A stretch of DNA of 42,832 nt from the NCBI GenBank assembly GCA_903905445.1, contig CAIVGO010000452.1:1-42832 (forward strand). The letters are read 5' to 3'. Shown piece after piece: positions 17,844-27,700 of the stretch. Numbering within the stretch: the stretch's first letter is position 1; every line of letters starts with the position of its first letter. Position numbers and translations under genes: made by a program. This DNA is from an uncultured Bacteroidota bacterium. GTDB taxonomy: Bacteria > Bacteroidota > Bacteroidia > Chitinophagales > Saprospiraceae. The notes below the pieces were generated by a model. The model ran no database searches, was not told the DNA's origin, and saw only the letters and a program-made list of their open reading frames with translations.

Positions 17844-17894
17844 TAAATTGTATTGACGGGGTGACAGAAAAAGTCGCCCCGTCAATACAATTTA
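17844..17894. repeat. 22-bp-stem inverted repeat/hairpin with 7-nt loop
   Basis: TAAATTGTATTGACGGGGTGAC (17844-17865) pairs with GTCGCCCCGTCAATACAATTTA (17873-17894), one G-T mismatch. No U tract on either side. Confidence 0.9.
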
Positions 17895-17942
17895 CGCATT
17901 TACACGGAATTCATACAAGCCGTGTTTGTAAAATCATGAAGA

Positions 17943-19853
17943 TCAACGCGTTTTAGCCAAATCAATCATCAGGCTAAGTTCGTCTACCAAGGCATCCGCG
18001 CTGCCGTTCCAGCCAACGCTTTTAAAGCAGATGTTGCCTTTGGGGTCGAGGATATACTTGGTTGGAATGCCTGTAACGCCAAATTCGGCCACCACCGCAT
18101 CATCCAAATCGAGCAGTACATTAAATGGATAGTTTTTACCGGTAATAAAGTCGCTGGCATTTTTCGTTTTTTGATCTGCTGGCATACGTTCCCAGGTGTT
18201 TAAAAAAACAAACGCCACGTTTGGGTCTTTTTCAAATTTTGCCTGCGCCATTTGCATCGCTGGAAAAGACGCTTTGCAGGGTCCGCACCAGGTTGCCCAG
18301 AAATCAACTACTACTATTTTTCCTTTCAGACTGGCTAAACTGACGGTTTCTCCTTTCAAGTTTTGCAGGCTAAAGGCGGGTGAAGGCAGATCCAACATCT
18401 TGGCAGCCAGTGATTTGCGCAAATTTTCCTTCGCACTTTGCTCCAATTGGGTCAAATAGGCTTTTGCCCCGGCTTCTGATTTGTCTTCCGAAGTGTAAAG
18501 CCGTTTAAATTGGTCTTTCATGGCGGCTGTTGCGTGGCCTTGAATGATAAAACCTTCCAGTTGATAGCGCAAATCGGGGGCTTTAGCCCGCTCCAAATAA
18601 CTGGTGTACCGTTCGTTCATTTCCTCGTTGCTGCGCTCCATAATTGCTACAACCTGTGCTTGCAAACTGGCTGCTTTGGCCGGTTCGTTGGTTTTATCGA
18701 GGGTAAATGCGTAGGTATCGGCATAGGAGGCAAAGGTTTGGCGCCGTTGTAGTTCCCAGTTTTTATGGTTTACCGGACCGGGTTTGGGGGTAGAAGGCGC
18801 TACCACCTCCATGCGTGCCCAGGAAAGGGCTTTTTCACCCAATAAACGGGCCCATCCCAGGTCTTCGTTGTTTTCGGCGAGTTGCCAGGCAAGGTTGTTG
18901 AATAGGTCGGCGCGGCTGGCAGGGTCCATTTTTTCGGCCATGTTGGTCAGTTTGTCCCAACTTTTTGCTTCGGCATAACGCATGGCCAGGCCAGCATACA
19001 GGCGGTAAAGATCCTTGAATTCGGCTTCGGTTTGAGGCGGGAAATTCTTGATATAGTCCTCTAGCAAACGTTCGCGGCGCAGGGTATCGGGTTCGGCATT
19101 GATGCTTTGCCGGCGCTCTTGCTGTACAAAACTGCCTTTTGGGTAGGTCGTGCGCAATTTTTCCTTAAGGCTTTTGGCTTTATCCATGGCCTGCAAAAAT
19201 TCATACAACCGTACGGCGCTCATCCAATCTTTTTCGGTGATTTTCGGGGCATTTTCCAGTTCATCCAAGAGGGCCAGGGCCTGTTCTTTCCCGGCATCGC
19301 CGCGTTTCATGTTCATCCAGTTGCGGATGTAGGTAGGCAAATATTTGGTGCGGATGGCAGGTTGGGCAGCAAATGCCGCGTCGAGCCAGGTGTTGGCCAG
19401 TGCCGGTTTGGCATTGAGTTCCATATAGTTACCAAAATTGGTAAACAATACGGCTTTTGCGGCCTGGCTTTCTGGTATGATTTTTCCGGTTTTATCGGCT
19501 AGTTCGACAAAATAGCCCAATCCCTGGTTGTTGTCCCATTGTTCGCCTGCTTGAAAACCAATAATGGCGGTAAGCGCTGATTTACTGGTCGTAAACGTGC
19601 CGACCAACTTGTTTCCGGCGTGTTCGAGCGCCACTTCGCGTGCCTCGGGTGCTTTTTCACTGTATTCCAGGACCAACACATCGATTGATTCGGCATTTTT
19701 CAAAGGTCCATTGAGCCAATTGTACTCGATGCGCACTGTTTCGCCTGGCTGGGGATGTTCGGGCGTGATTTTAAGGTTGTTCCAAGGGGTTTGGGTATGC
19801 AAAAACGCAGCAGTACCGCAAAGGAGCAGTAGGGAAAGAAGATGTTTTCTCAT
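17943..19853 (-). CDS. TlpA-like thioredoxin/redoxin domain protein with long N-terminal region
   Basis: Signal peptide MRKHLLSLLLLCGTAAFLHTQ. C-terminal SLKGKIVVVDFWATWCGPCKASFPAMQMAQ..VTGIPTKYILDPKGNI. Confidence 0.9.
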   Translation of the reverse strand: MRKHLLSLLLLCGTAAFLHTQTPWNNLKITPEHPQPGETVRIEYNWLNGPLKNAESIDVLVLEYSEKAPEAREVALEHAGNKLVGTFTTSKSALTAIIGFQAGEQWDNNQGLGYFVELADKTGKIIPESQAAKAVLFTNFGNYMELNAKPALANTWLDAAFAAQPAIRTKYLPTYIRNWMNMKRGDAGKEQALALLDELENAPKITEKDWMSAVRLYEFLQAMDKAKSLKEKLRTTYPKGSFVQQERRQSINAEPDTLRRERLLEDYIKNFPPQTEAEFKDLYRLYAGLAMRYAEAKSWDKLTNMAEKMDPASRADLFNNLAWQLAENNEDLGWARLLGEKALSWARMEVVAPSTPKPGPVNHKNWELQRRQTFASYADTYAFTLDKTNEPAKAASLQAQVVAIMERSNEEMNERYTSYLERAKAPDLRYQLEGFIIQGHATAAMKDQFKRLYTSEDKSEAGAKAYLTQLEQSAKENLRKSLAAKMLDLPSPAFSLQNLKGETVSLASLKGKIVVVDFWATWCGPCKASFPAMQMAQAKFEKDPNVAFVFLNTWERMPADQKTKNASDFITGKNYPFNVLLDLDDAVVAEFGVTGIPTKYILDPKGNICFKSVGWNGSADALVDELSLMIDLAKTR

Positions 19854-19867
19854 GTATTAAAAGGTGT

Positions 19868-20923
19868 TTAAAACCTTGGGCAAACTACCCGTGCGCGTTT
19901 TTCGGCAGGTTGGAAGTACATCAAGGATACTTCAAAAGCACCGCGGTTGTTGTTGGCAACGGCGAGTTTGGAAACCGTGATGTCATAACTAAGTCCAAGT
20001 GTCCAACGGTTCATTTCTAGCATACCGACCACCGTTAAGGCATCAACATGCATGCTTTTATCCAATTTATTGGCAACGCGTGCAAACATGCCTGCGCGCA
20101 CCGCCACTTCATTGTAATCATTGTTGCTGTACCGCACATTTACGCCAGGGGTTGCTTCCAGGGATGGGCCTTGTTTCATGACGAGCACGCTGGGCATCAG
20201 CGCCAGGTTGTGGCTTACCGGAAAAAGGCCACCTGCATGGCCTGTCCAACGGGAATACAAGGTTTCGCTGTTATTTTCAACGAGTGAAATGACGGGGGAA
20301 TTCAAATGGTGCATTCCACCGCCTGCATAAAAATAACCGTCGTTGTCAAACACCATATACCACAGCAAACCCGCGTTAAAATCCAGGTAGGCGGCCGAAT
20401 TTGCGTTGGCGTTGGCCTCCCCATTGGCGGCGCTATAATCGGGCGTTTGAGTGCCCGGGTCAAATTGACGGCTGAACCACAATTGACTCCAGTCGATGGA
20501 ATTTTGGCCCATGCCCAGTTGTGCGCCGGCGCTGAGATAGTGGGAAGCCCTTCTGGGGCCGCCCGACAATTTTTTCAGGTAAGCACCACCCAAATGCACC
20601 TTATTTTGAACAAAACGGGCCGTACCCGCTTCGTCGTGCATGGCGCCAATACCAAAAGAGGCATAATCTTCATTGGCTACTTCCACGCGGTATTCGTAGG
20701 CAGCGGCATAGGTGCGGAACGGAACGGGCGAAAGCACGCTGTTCCATTGGTCGCGGTAATTGACGGTAGCACGCCAGCGACCATTAAATACCCCGGTCAG
20801 TGCTGGATTGAGGTTCCAGGGGGAGGCATAATATTGTGAAAAGCGCGGATCCTGGGCTTTCAGGCTGCTTGCCAGCATTAAAAGAAAAATCGCGCAAAAA
20901 ACCGGTTTGGAAAAATGTTTCAT
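19868..20923 (-). CDS. PorP/SprF family type IX secretion system membrane protein
   Basis: QDPRFSQYYASPWNLNPALTGVFNGRWRATVNYRDQWNSVLSPVPFRTYAAAYEYRV..FGIGAMHDEAGTARF is characteristic of PorP/SprF. Confidence 0.94.
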   Translation of the reverse strand: MKHFSKPVFCAIFLLMLASSLKAQDPRFSQYYASPWNLNPALTGVFNGRWRATVNYRDQWNSVLSPVPFRTYAAAYEYRVEVANEDYASFGIGAMHDEAGTARFVQNKVHLGGAYLKKLSGGPRRASHYLSAGAQLGMGQNSIDWSQLWFSRQFDPGTQTPDYSAANGEANANANSAAYLDFNAGLLWYMVFDNDGYFYAGGGMHHLNSPVISLVENNSETLYSRWTGHAGGLFPVSHNLALMPSVLVMKQGPSLEATPGVNVRYSNNDYNEVAVRAGMFARVANKLDKSMHVDALTVVGMLEMNRWTLGLSYDITVSKLAVANNNRGAFEVSLMYFQPAEKRARVVCPRF

Positions 20924-21049
20924 GCAAGTACTTGTTTTGATTAGCTAAATGAAAATCTTTCTTTACGTTTTCATGGATTATACTGGCCTGTTGCCAAACG
21001 GCACGGCAAAGCAAATCAATTTTCTTTAGTTATCCTAAAAACGTGCACC

Positions 21050-24000
21050 TTAATCGTTTGGATAGTAATAATTATCCTCTTGTGTGGACCGATAACGCAT
21101 GCGGTTGGCAAAGCGCATTTCGCCCAGTTTTTTGCGAATATACTCGGCTTTATCCTTTTCCTGCACATTGGTCAGGGTACGGATCTGCGGTTGATCCCAG
21201 TAATAGCGCCCCATGGTCAGGAAGAGATCGTCGTTTTTTTTCTTTTCCTGTTTGGAAAAAAACTTCAGGCTCTGCTCTACGGTAAGTTGGGTCAGAATCC
21301 AGTTTTTACTGTCTTTTTCTTTCACTTCAAAAAAGTAAAGAAATACCGGACGTTTAAAAACCTTGAACGGGTGCCGACTCAAAAAACGAATAGAATCAAT
21401 GGAGTTGACACTGCTGTAGCCCACTTCCTTTTGCGCAACAATATAGGATTTGATCAAACTGATGGTGTCGGTAAACCAACCTGGATAGGAGTTGAATTTA
21501 TTTGAATATTTTAATTGTTGAAATAAAGGGAAATGCGTTTTTGGGTTTACATAAAAAGGTTCCAGCAAGGCGCGATCAACGGGGATGTCCTGTTGCAAAT
21601 ACAATCCGTACACTTTGACTTTAGTAACCGGATCGGCAATTTTGAGCAAACGTTCCGTCAACGATTTGATGGCTGGGTTCTTTTTCAAGCCGGGCGCTAA
21701 CAAACGAAGGTTTCGCATAATATCCACCGCACTGATATCTTCATATACCCCGTAATTGTCGGAGGCGCGCTCTCTGCGTGATTCTTCCATAAATTGATAC
21801 CGTGAAATATCCCAGGAGCTTTCACGCAGCAGGGTAGGCATCAAGGGGCGGTACGATTTACTGCGGATCAATCCGCTGGTTACCATACTTTCCAGCAAAT
21901 TGTATACTTTGTCCCGGAAGGCATCCAACTCGGCAAGTTTCAATAATTTGGGTACAAAGGTTGACGCTAATTTGAGGGTATCCGACATTTCCGCAAAAAT
22001 CTGATCCATTTCTTCACTCAAAAAAATGGGTTGCTCCAGCATCAAGTCCAGCAGGGCTTCCATTGAATTTTTGGTTTGCATGTGTGCGAGCGCCCGCAAG
22101 ATGCTTGCCTGATACCGCAATGAATCGGAATGCGTTTTGTAAAACTGTAAGGCAAAATTGAGCGCTTCCTGGCTGTCAAACGAGCCCAGGGCATTGATGA
22201 GTACCCGCCGATCTCGAAAGCGCAATTTGTCGAAACCACTGTGTACCAAAGCCCTTTTAAGTGCCGGGAAATCTTCCGGTTTGAATTCAAGGCGCCACTC
22301 CTCGCTCAAAGCATCCAGGCCAGAAGCCCGCTCGAGGCTATCCACCGAATAAATGGTTTGCAAAAAACGCAGGTTGCGCTGCCCAAACAAGCTGGTGCCA
22401 TCCAATGAATCGGTAGGTTGAAAACTATTAAATACGGAACGAATAAACCCGCTTTCCAGCCTGTTTTGGTTTACCGTGGCCATCAAACGGTACGATTTGC
22501 GGTTAATGACAAACAGTTTTACCCGAATTCCGCGCGTACTGTTGGTATCTGCCAGCATCAGGTTTCCGACTAAAACTCCTTTTTGATCTTCCCATTGGAC
22601 CGATTTTATCAATAAGTTATGCTGGTCGCTTAAGTTTTGGAGCATGCTGCTTTTGAGCGAGTCAATAGAAGGCGACATTAAGCCCTGGGGCGCATTGAAC
22701 ACCCGCAACGAAATTAATTCATCCATATAAGGCGATGCCAACACACTGTATTGTTCGGTTTTATCGGCGTAATAATATTCCTCTTCGTAACTCTTTTCCT
22801 TCATTTTCTGGGCACTTTCCTCATATAACTTCCGCAAACGATCGAGGAAGGCCTTGCTTTTAGGTACCTTTTTAGGAAGGGTGGTTACCTTGTAATGGTA
22901 CACCGTGTCAATGGTTTCAGAAAACTTTTCACTATACTTAAAGTCTTGAATTTCAAATGAATTAAAAAAGGCTGTCGGTTTAACGTCATCTTTTTTTCGA
23001 CAGCCCAGGAGGTAATACAAGGGGCCATCAATGACCAGACGCAGGAAAAAGTGGGTACTTCCATCTTGGGCAGTGAAGCTGATATCCTGGGTAGGGTAGG
23101 GGGCATCGGCAACCAGTTGCATGGTCGGCGCCTGTTTGGTGAATTGCTCGGCAATTGATTCGCCAATGATATTCAATTCAAAGGTGTCTTCCTCAATATA
23201 TTTAAAGTCATGATAATTCGTGCGGTACAGGAAGTAAACGCTGCTGTCTTTTCCAATTTCAGAAACGGCCAAAAATTTAGTAGGATTTTCCTGTTCCGTG
23301 CTATTATAACTTAAGGGTCTTGGAAAATTGATTTTAAATCCGCCATGCGTTGGCTCCAGGAGGGTTTTTTGTTCCTGTTTCGTTTCAAGGGTAATGCTGT
23401 TCAGGAAACTGTCTACTTCCGGGCCTTGGGCGTAGTTTCCATTGCCACCAGCGCTAAAAACAACCACTTCCTGGGGCGTAACCATAATTTTAAAGCGCAA
23501 TACATCGCCCCTGCGCGTGCGTGAACTGATTTCGTGACCCAAAAATGGGCTGGTGATGCGATTGCGCGCGTAAATTTTACCGGGAATGTGTTCGTAAATC
23601 AGGCTGTCAATTCGCTCTGAAATATACTGCTCTGATTGACCTTGCCACCAACCGTTTGTATTGAGCCGATTTACGGCATAAAATGCGCCATTGCTCATGT
23701 CGGCACACAGGTATTGTTGCATGCCATCCTGGTTGATGGTTCGGTAAAACTGCCCGGGCGTTGCAGCCGACCAAGAGGAATCGGTCAAAAAGTTGCGCGC
23801 AAGTGCCACGGGATAGCGCAGTTTATCAATGGCGTCTTTATCGGTAGTGCCTTTTCGGTCGGTAAATTGCACGGGGCGCAGTTGGTAGCCCAATTTGCGC
23901 AATTGTTGGATGACGCCTGTTTCGCCCGGCAAATGGGCGGCACCCACCGCAGCAAAAATGGAAGAACCCTTTTGCAAAATGGAGTCGATGCCATGGGTCA

Positions 24001-24739
24001 TCAAGGTATTGCGTTCGTCGAGCATCCAGTGCTGGAAGTTTTTCCCCGGACTGGTCATTCGATTGATGGAGTCAATGAGGGCCAGATCCTGTTCTCGATA
24101 AGCAACTTCGAGGCTTAAATCGCCGCTTGGGTTGTAATTGCGGCGTTCCTTGGTAGCGTCCGGATCGGGCAGGCGTGCACGCATCACGGCTTCGTAGCTC
24201 CCTTCGAGGGTTTCGAGCCCGATAACGTTTTTACCTAATTTTTTTCCTGCCTGAAATATAAAAAGGTCTAAATATGTATCTTCCTCATAATCTTGTTGGT
24301 ATTCATTCGATCGATAGAGGAATTCATTGGTCATGCTGGGTTTGGCCGACAATAATCCGGCAAGCATTTCCCGGCTGGGCGGGGCAAACAGGAACGACCC
24401 GAAATACAGGTTTTGGTATTCGTTTCGGGTTCCGTAACTACCTGCATAATCGAGGGCTTCCCGGCCCATGCCCATCAACCCATTGGTGAAGCTTTGCCAT
24501 TCATCGTGGTTGGTTTCGAGGGCCACCACATCGGCATGTTGCAAAGCCAGAAAAAAGGAATCGCTCAGGTTGAACACCAGTTTTTCTGATACGTGCATGG
24601 TGCCGTACAAATAACCGGTTTTGGCGATGCCGTTGCCCGAAATTTCCCACAGTAATCCTTTTTGTTTTTCGGGTTTATTTTGAGCAAAGAGGCCATAGAT
24701 TGGCGTAAGTAGCAAGACAAGGACACAAATTCCGCGCAT
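21050..24739 (-). CDS. TraB/GumN-like N-terminal domain protein with ~900-aa C-terminal extension
   Basis: Signal peptide. LLWEISGNGIAKTGYLYGTMHVSEKLVFNLSDSFFLALQHADVVALETNHDEW and SIFAAVGAAHLPGETGVIQQLRKLGYQLRPV are TraB/GumN hallmarks. C-terminal half is helical-repeat-like. Confidence 0.82.
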   Translation of the reverse strand: MRGICVLVLLLTPIYGLFAQNKPEKQKGLLWEISGNGIAKTGYLYGTMHVSEKLVFNLSDSFFLALQHADVVALETNHDEWQSFTNGLMGMGREALDYAGSYGTRNEYQNLYFGSFLFAPPSREMLAGLLSAKPSMTNEFLYRSNEYQQDYEEDTYLDLFIFQAGKKLGKNVIGLETLEGSYEAVMRARLPDPDATKERRNYNPSGDLSLEVAYREQDLALIDSINRMTSPGKNFQHWMLDERNTLMTHGIDSILQKGSSIFAAVGAAHLPGETGVIQQLRKLGYQLRPVQFTDRKGTTDKDAIDKLRYPVALARNFLTDSSWSAATPGQFYRTINQDGMQQYLCADMSNGAFYAVNRLNTNGWWQGQSEQYISERIDSLIYEHIPGKIYARNRITSPFLGHEISSRTRRGDVLRFKIMVTPQEVVVFSAGGNGNYAQGPEVDSFLNSITLETKQEQKTLLEPTHGGFKINFPRPLSYNSTEQENPTKFLAVSEIGKDSSVYFLYRTNYHDFKYIEEDTFELNIIGESIAEQFTKQAPTMQLVADAPYPTQDISFTAQDGSTHFFLRLVIDGPLYYLLGCRKKDDVKPTAFFNSFEIQDFKYSEKFSETIDTVYHYKVTTLPKKVPKSKAFLDRLRKLYEESAQKMKEKSYEEEYYYADKTEQYSVLASPYMDELISLRVFNAPQGLMSPSIDSLKSSMLQNLSDQHNLLIKSVQWEDQKGVLVGNLMLADTNSTRGIRVKLFVINRKSYRLMATVNQNRLESGFIRSVFNSFQPTDSLDGTSLFGQRNLRFLQTIYSVDSLERASGLDALSEEWRLEFKPEDFPALKRALVHSGFDKLRFRDRRVLINALGSFDSQEALNFALQFYKTHSDSLRYQASILRALAHMQTKNSMEALLDLMLEQPIFLSEEMDQIFAEMSDTLKLASTFVPKLLKLAELDAFRDKVYNLLESMVTSGLIRSKSYRPLMPTLLRESSWDISRYQFMEESRRERASDNYGVYEDISAVDIMRNLRLLAPGLKKNPAIKSLTERLLKIADPVTKVKVYGLYLQQDIPVDRALLEPFYVNPKTHFPLFQQLKYSNKFNSYPGWFTDTISLIKSYIVAQKEVGYSSVNSIDSIRFLSRHPFKVFKRPVFLYFFEVKEKDSKNWILTQLTVEQSLKFFSKQEKKKNDDLFLTMGRYYWDQPQIRTLTNVQEKDKAEYIRKKLGEMRFANRMRYRSTQEDNYYYPND

Positions 24740-24769
24740 GGAGTGTAGTTAAATTGGAAAATGGGATAT

Positions 24770-27700
24770 TTATCGAATCAGGGTCGCATTGCCCGTGGCT
24801 GTTTCCAGGTAACCGTCTAAAAATTCGGCTTCCACATACCACACAAACACCGCCGGATCACAAGCTTTGCCTCGGAAACGGCCGTCCCAACCCCGGCTGG
24901 CGTCATTTACCTTGAAATTTTGGTCTTCATACAGCAAGGTCCCCCAACGATCGAACACCCTGAAAACGCGAATTTCCTTTATTTGTTCTGCATTGCCGTG
25001 TACCATCAACAAATCATTGTTGTTATTGCCATCCGGGCTGAATCCGGTGGGTACGTAAATACCCCTGGTTTTCTGCACATTCACTTTGATGCTGGTTTGG
25101 CCATAACAACCGTTTTCATCTTTTGCCGTAATGGTATAACGATTTGAAAAGGTGGGCGTGATTTTGATTTCTGTGCAAAACGGGGAATCCACACACACGA
25201 GCGCTTCTTGCAAACTACTGTTCCAACTCAGGTCGATCATACCAAATCCATTGGATACATCGGCGCTCACATTCAGGCTTTGCCCCAATTGAATGGTGGT
25301 GTCGGCGGGCAGCGTAATGGTGATGGGCAACGGTTGATCCAGGGTGTCTACCAGGGTGGCCGTGCAACCATTGGCATCTTTAATTTCCAGGGTATAAACG
25401 CCGGCGGTAAGTCCAATAAAGGCACTAGCGCCGCCAAAATCATCCTGGTTTAGACGAAATTTATAGGGGCCTTTGCCACCCGTGACGCTCATTTTAATTC
25501 TTCCATTGGCATCCCCAAAGCATTTTGGCGCTACCACTTCGGCACGAATTACGATCGAATCGGGGCGGTTGATGGTTACCGAATCGGCTAATACACAGCC
25601 GTTTGCATCACGAATCGTCAAGGCATATACACCCGGTGCCAGGTTGGTCAAATCAGGTCCACTTGTGCCATTGCTCCAGCTGAGGTTGTAGGGCGGCGTA
25701 CCACCGGCTATCGTAGTTGCGATACCAGCGTTGCGATCGTTGGTGCAAAACAATTGGGTGATATCAAATTGTACCGTTAGCGAATCGGGTTCTTCTACGG
25801 TCACCAAAATATCGGTTTTGCATCCAATACTGTCGGTTACCAAAGCAGTGTAGGTACCTGCGCCCAGGCCGGTAATGGTATCGTTTTTTTCGCCATTGTT
25901 CCATAAAAGGTCAACGGGACCTTTATTGAATTTAATGTTTCCGATCATGGCGGTACCATCCGATTGTCCGAAACAACGCACGTCGGTCGAATTGCCCGAT
26001 GCGGTGATTTGTTGTGGCTGTACCAAGAAGAATTGAAACACACCGGAACATCCCTGCTGATCACTCACGGTCAAAAAGTAGGTTTGATCGCCCGCCAAGC
26101 CGGTAAGCACGGCAGCATCCGGCGCGTTGGGTACGCTCCAGGCGTAATCATAATTGCCCAGCACGCCATTTCCGATCCCCCCACTGACAAGGTTAACGGC
26201 CAAAACACCATTTTTTACGCCATAACAAGTTGGTAATACGGGTGCAGCATTTATGAGAATGCTGTCAAGTTCTTCAATTACAATACTTTGCGTGCTGTTA
26301 CACCCTTGTACATCACTGGCGGTTACGGTGTGGGTTCCGACGGATAGCATGCTGGCCGTGGCGGTCGTTTGGCCGTTATCCCAAAGGTAGGTGTAAGGAG
26401 CGCCATTGCTGCCCGATGCTTGTGCATTGGCGGCACCGTTATTTTGGCCGGCGCATGATTTTTTAACTTGAATCAAATTGATTTGTACCCCATCATTCGG
26501 TTGCGTAACGGCTGGTGCCGTACTTACCAGGGTGCAGTTGTTTTTATCCGTAATGGTTACCGTGTACAGCCCTGCCGCCAGGTTGTTGATGTCGGGAGCA
26601 GATGCCATATTACTCCATAAATAGGTGTATGGGCCGGTACCACCATTGGCTTGTCCGGTTAATTTACCATCCATGCCACCAAAACAATTTACGGCAGTCG
26701 TTGTAAACTGGGTCGTTAGTTGATTGGCTTGACCAACGGTCGTGGTTGCGGTGGTATTGCAATTGTTGCTATCGGTAATTGTTACGGTGTAATTTCCAGC
26801 AGGCAAGCTGGTTGCCGTTGCGGTGGTTTGTCCTGTTGCATCGCTCCAGAGATAGCTCAAATTGCCCGATCCACCCAAGGCTAACACAGAAGCAGACCCG
26901 TTTGAACCACCAAAACACAGCACCGGATCGGATGAAGTGTTTATTACACTAATGACCGGTGGACAAATTAAGTCGATGGTGTCAATTTTGGTGCAGGCAT
27001 TGGCATCAGTGACGGTGAGCAGGTATAAGCCGCAAGTAAGGGACTGAATATTGGGGGTTGTTTCCGAATTGCTCCATTTATAGGTAATGGGCAGTACACC
27101 ACCGGTCACCGTACTGTTTGCGGATCCGTTTAATTGGCCAGCGCAGGTAGGGGCAACACCCGTCACATTAACTACAATTGGCGCGATACCAGGTACAGCG
27201 GCCATCACCGTTTTCGAGCAGCCTTTTGAGTCTTGTACCGTAATAGAATAAGCCCCGGCACATAAATTATTGGCTGCAAAAGTACCCGGTGGTACCACTG
27301 GGGTACTCCATTGTATATTGTATTGCGGGGTGCCACCTGTTGCGGTAATGGTGGCTGTTCCGGCACAAACACCGGCACATTTTTCACCGGTAAGATTGCT
27401 TACCGATACAGTAAGATCTGTCGGGGAAGGAATAACCGCCGAATTGACGATGCTACAACCATGAAAATCTGTGACAGTAACGGTGTACAATCCGGCAGTT
27501 AAGTTCACGGCCTGCTTGGTGGTTTGTCCGGCTGGATCACTCCATGCATAGGTGAAAGGCAGGGTACCTCCTGATAGGTAAATACCAGCGCGTCCGTTGT
27601 TTTCTCCGAAGCAATCCACGGATTTTACGGTAACACTATCTATTTTTAAAATGCCGGGTTGAAGTACTTGTACAAACGTAAAAGCCTGACAATTTGCGGC

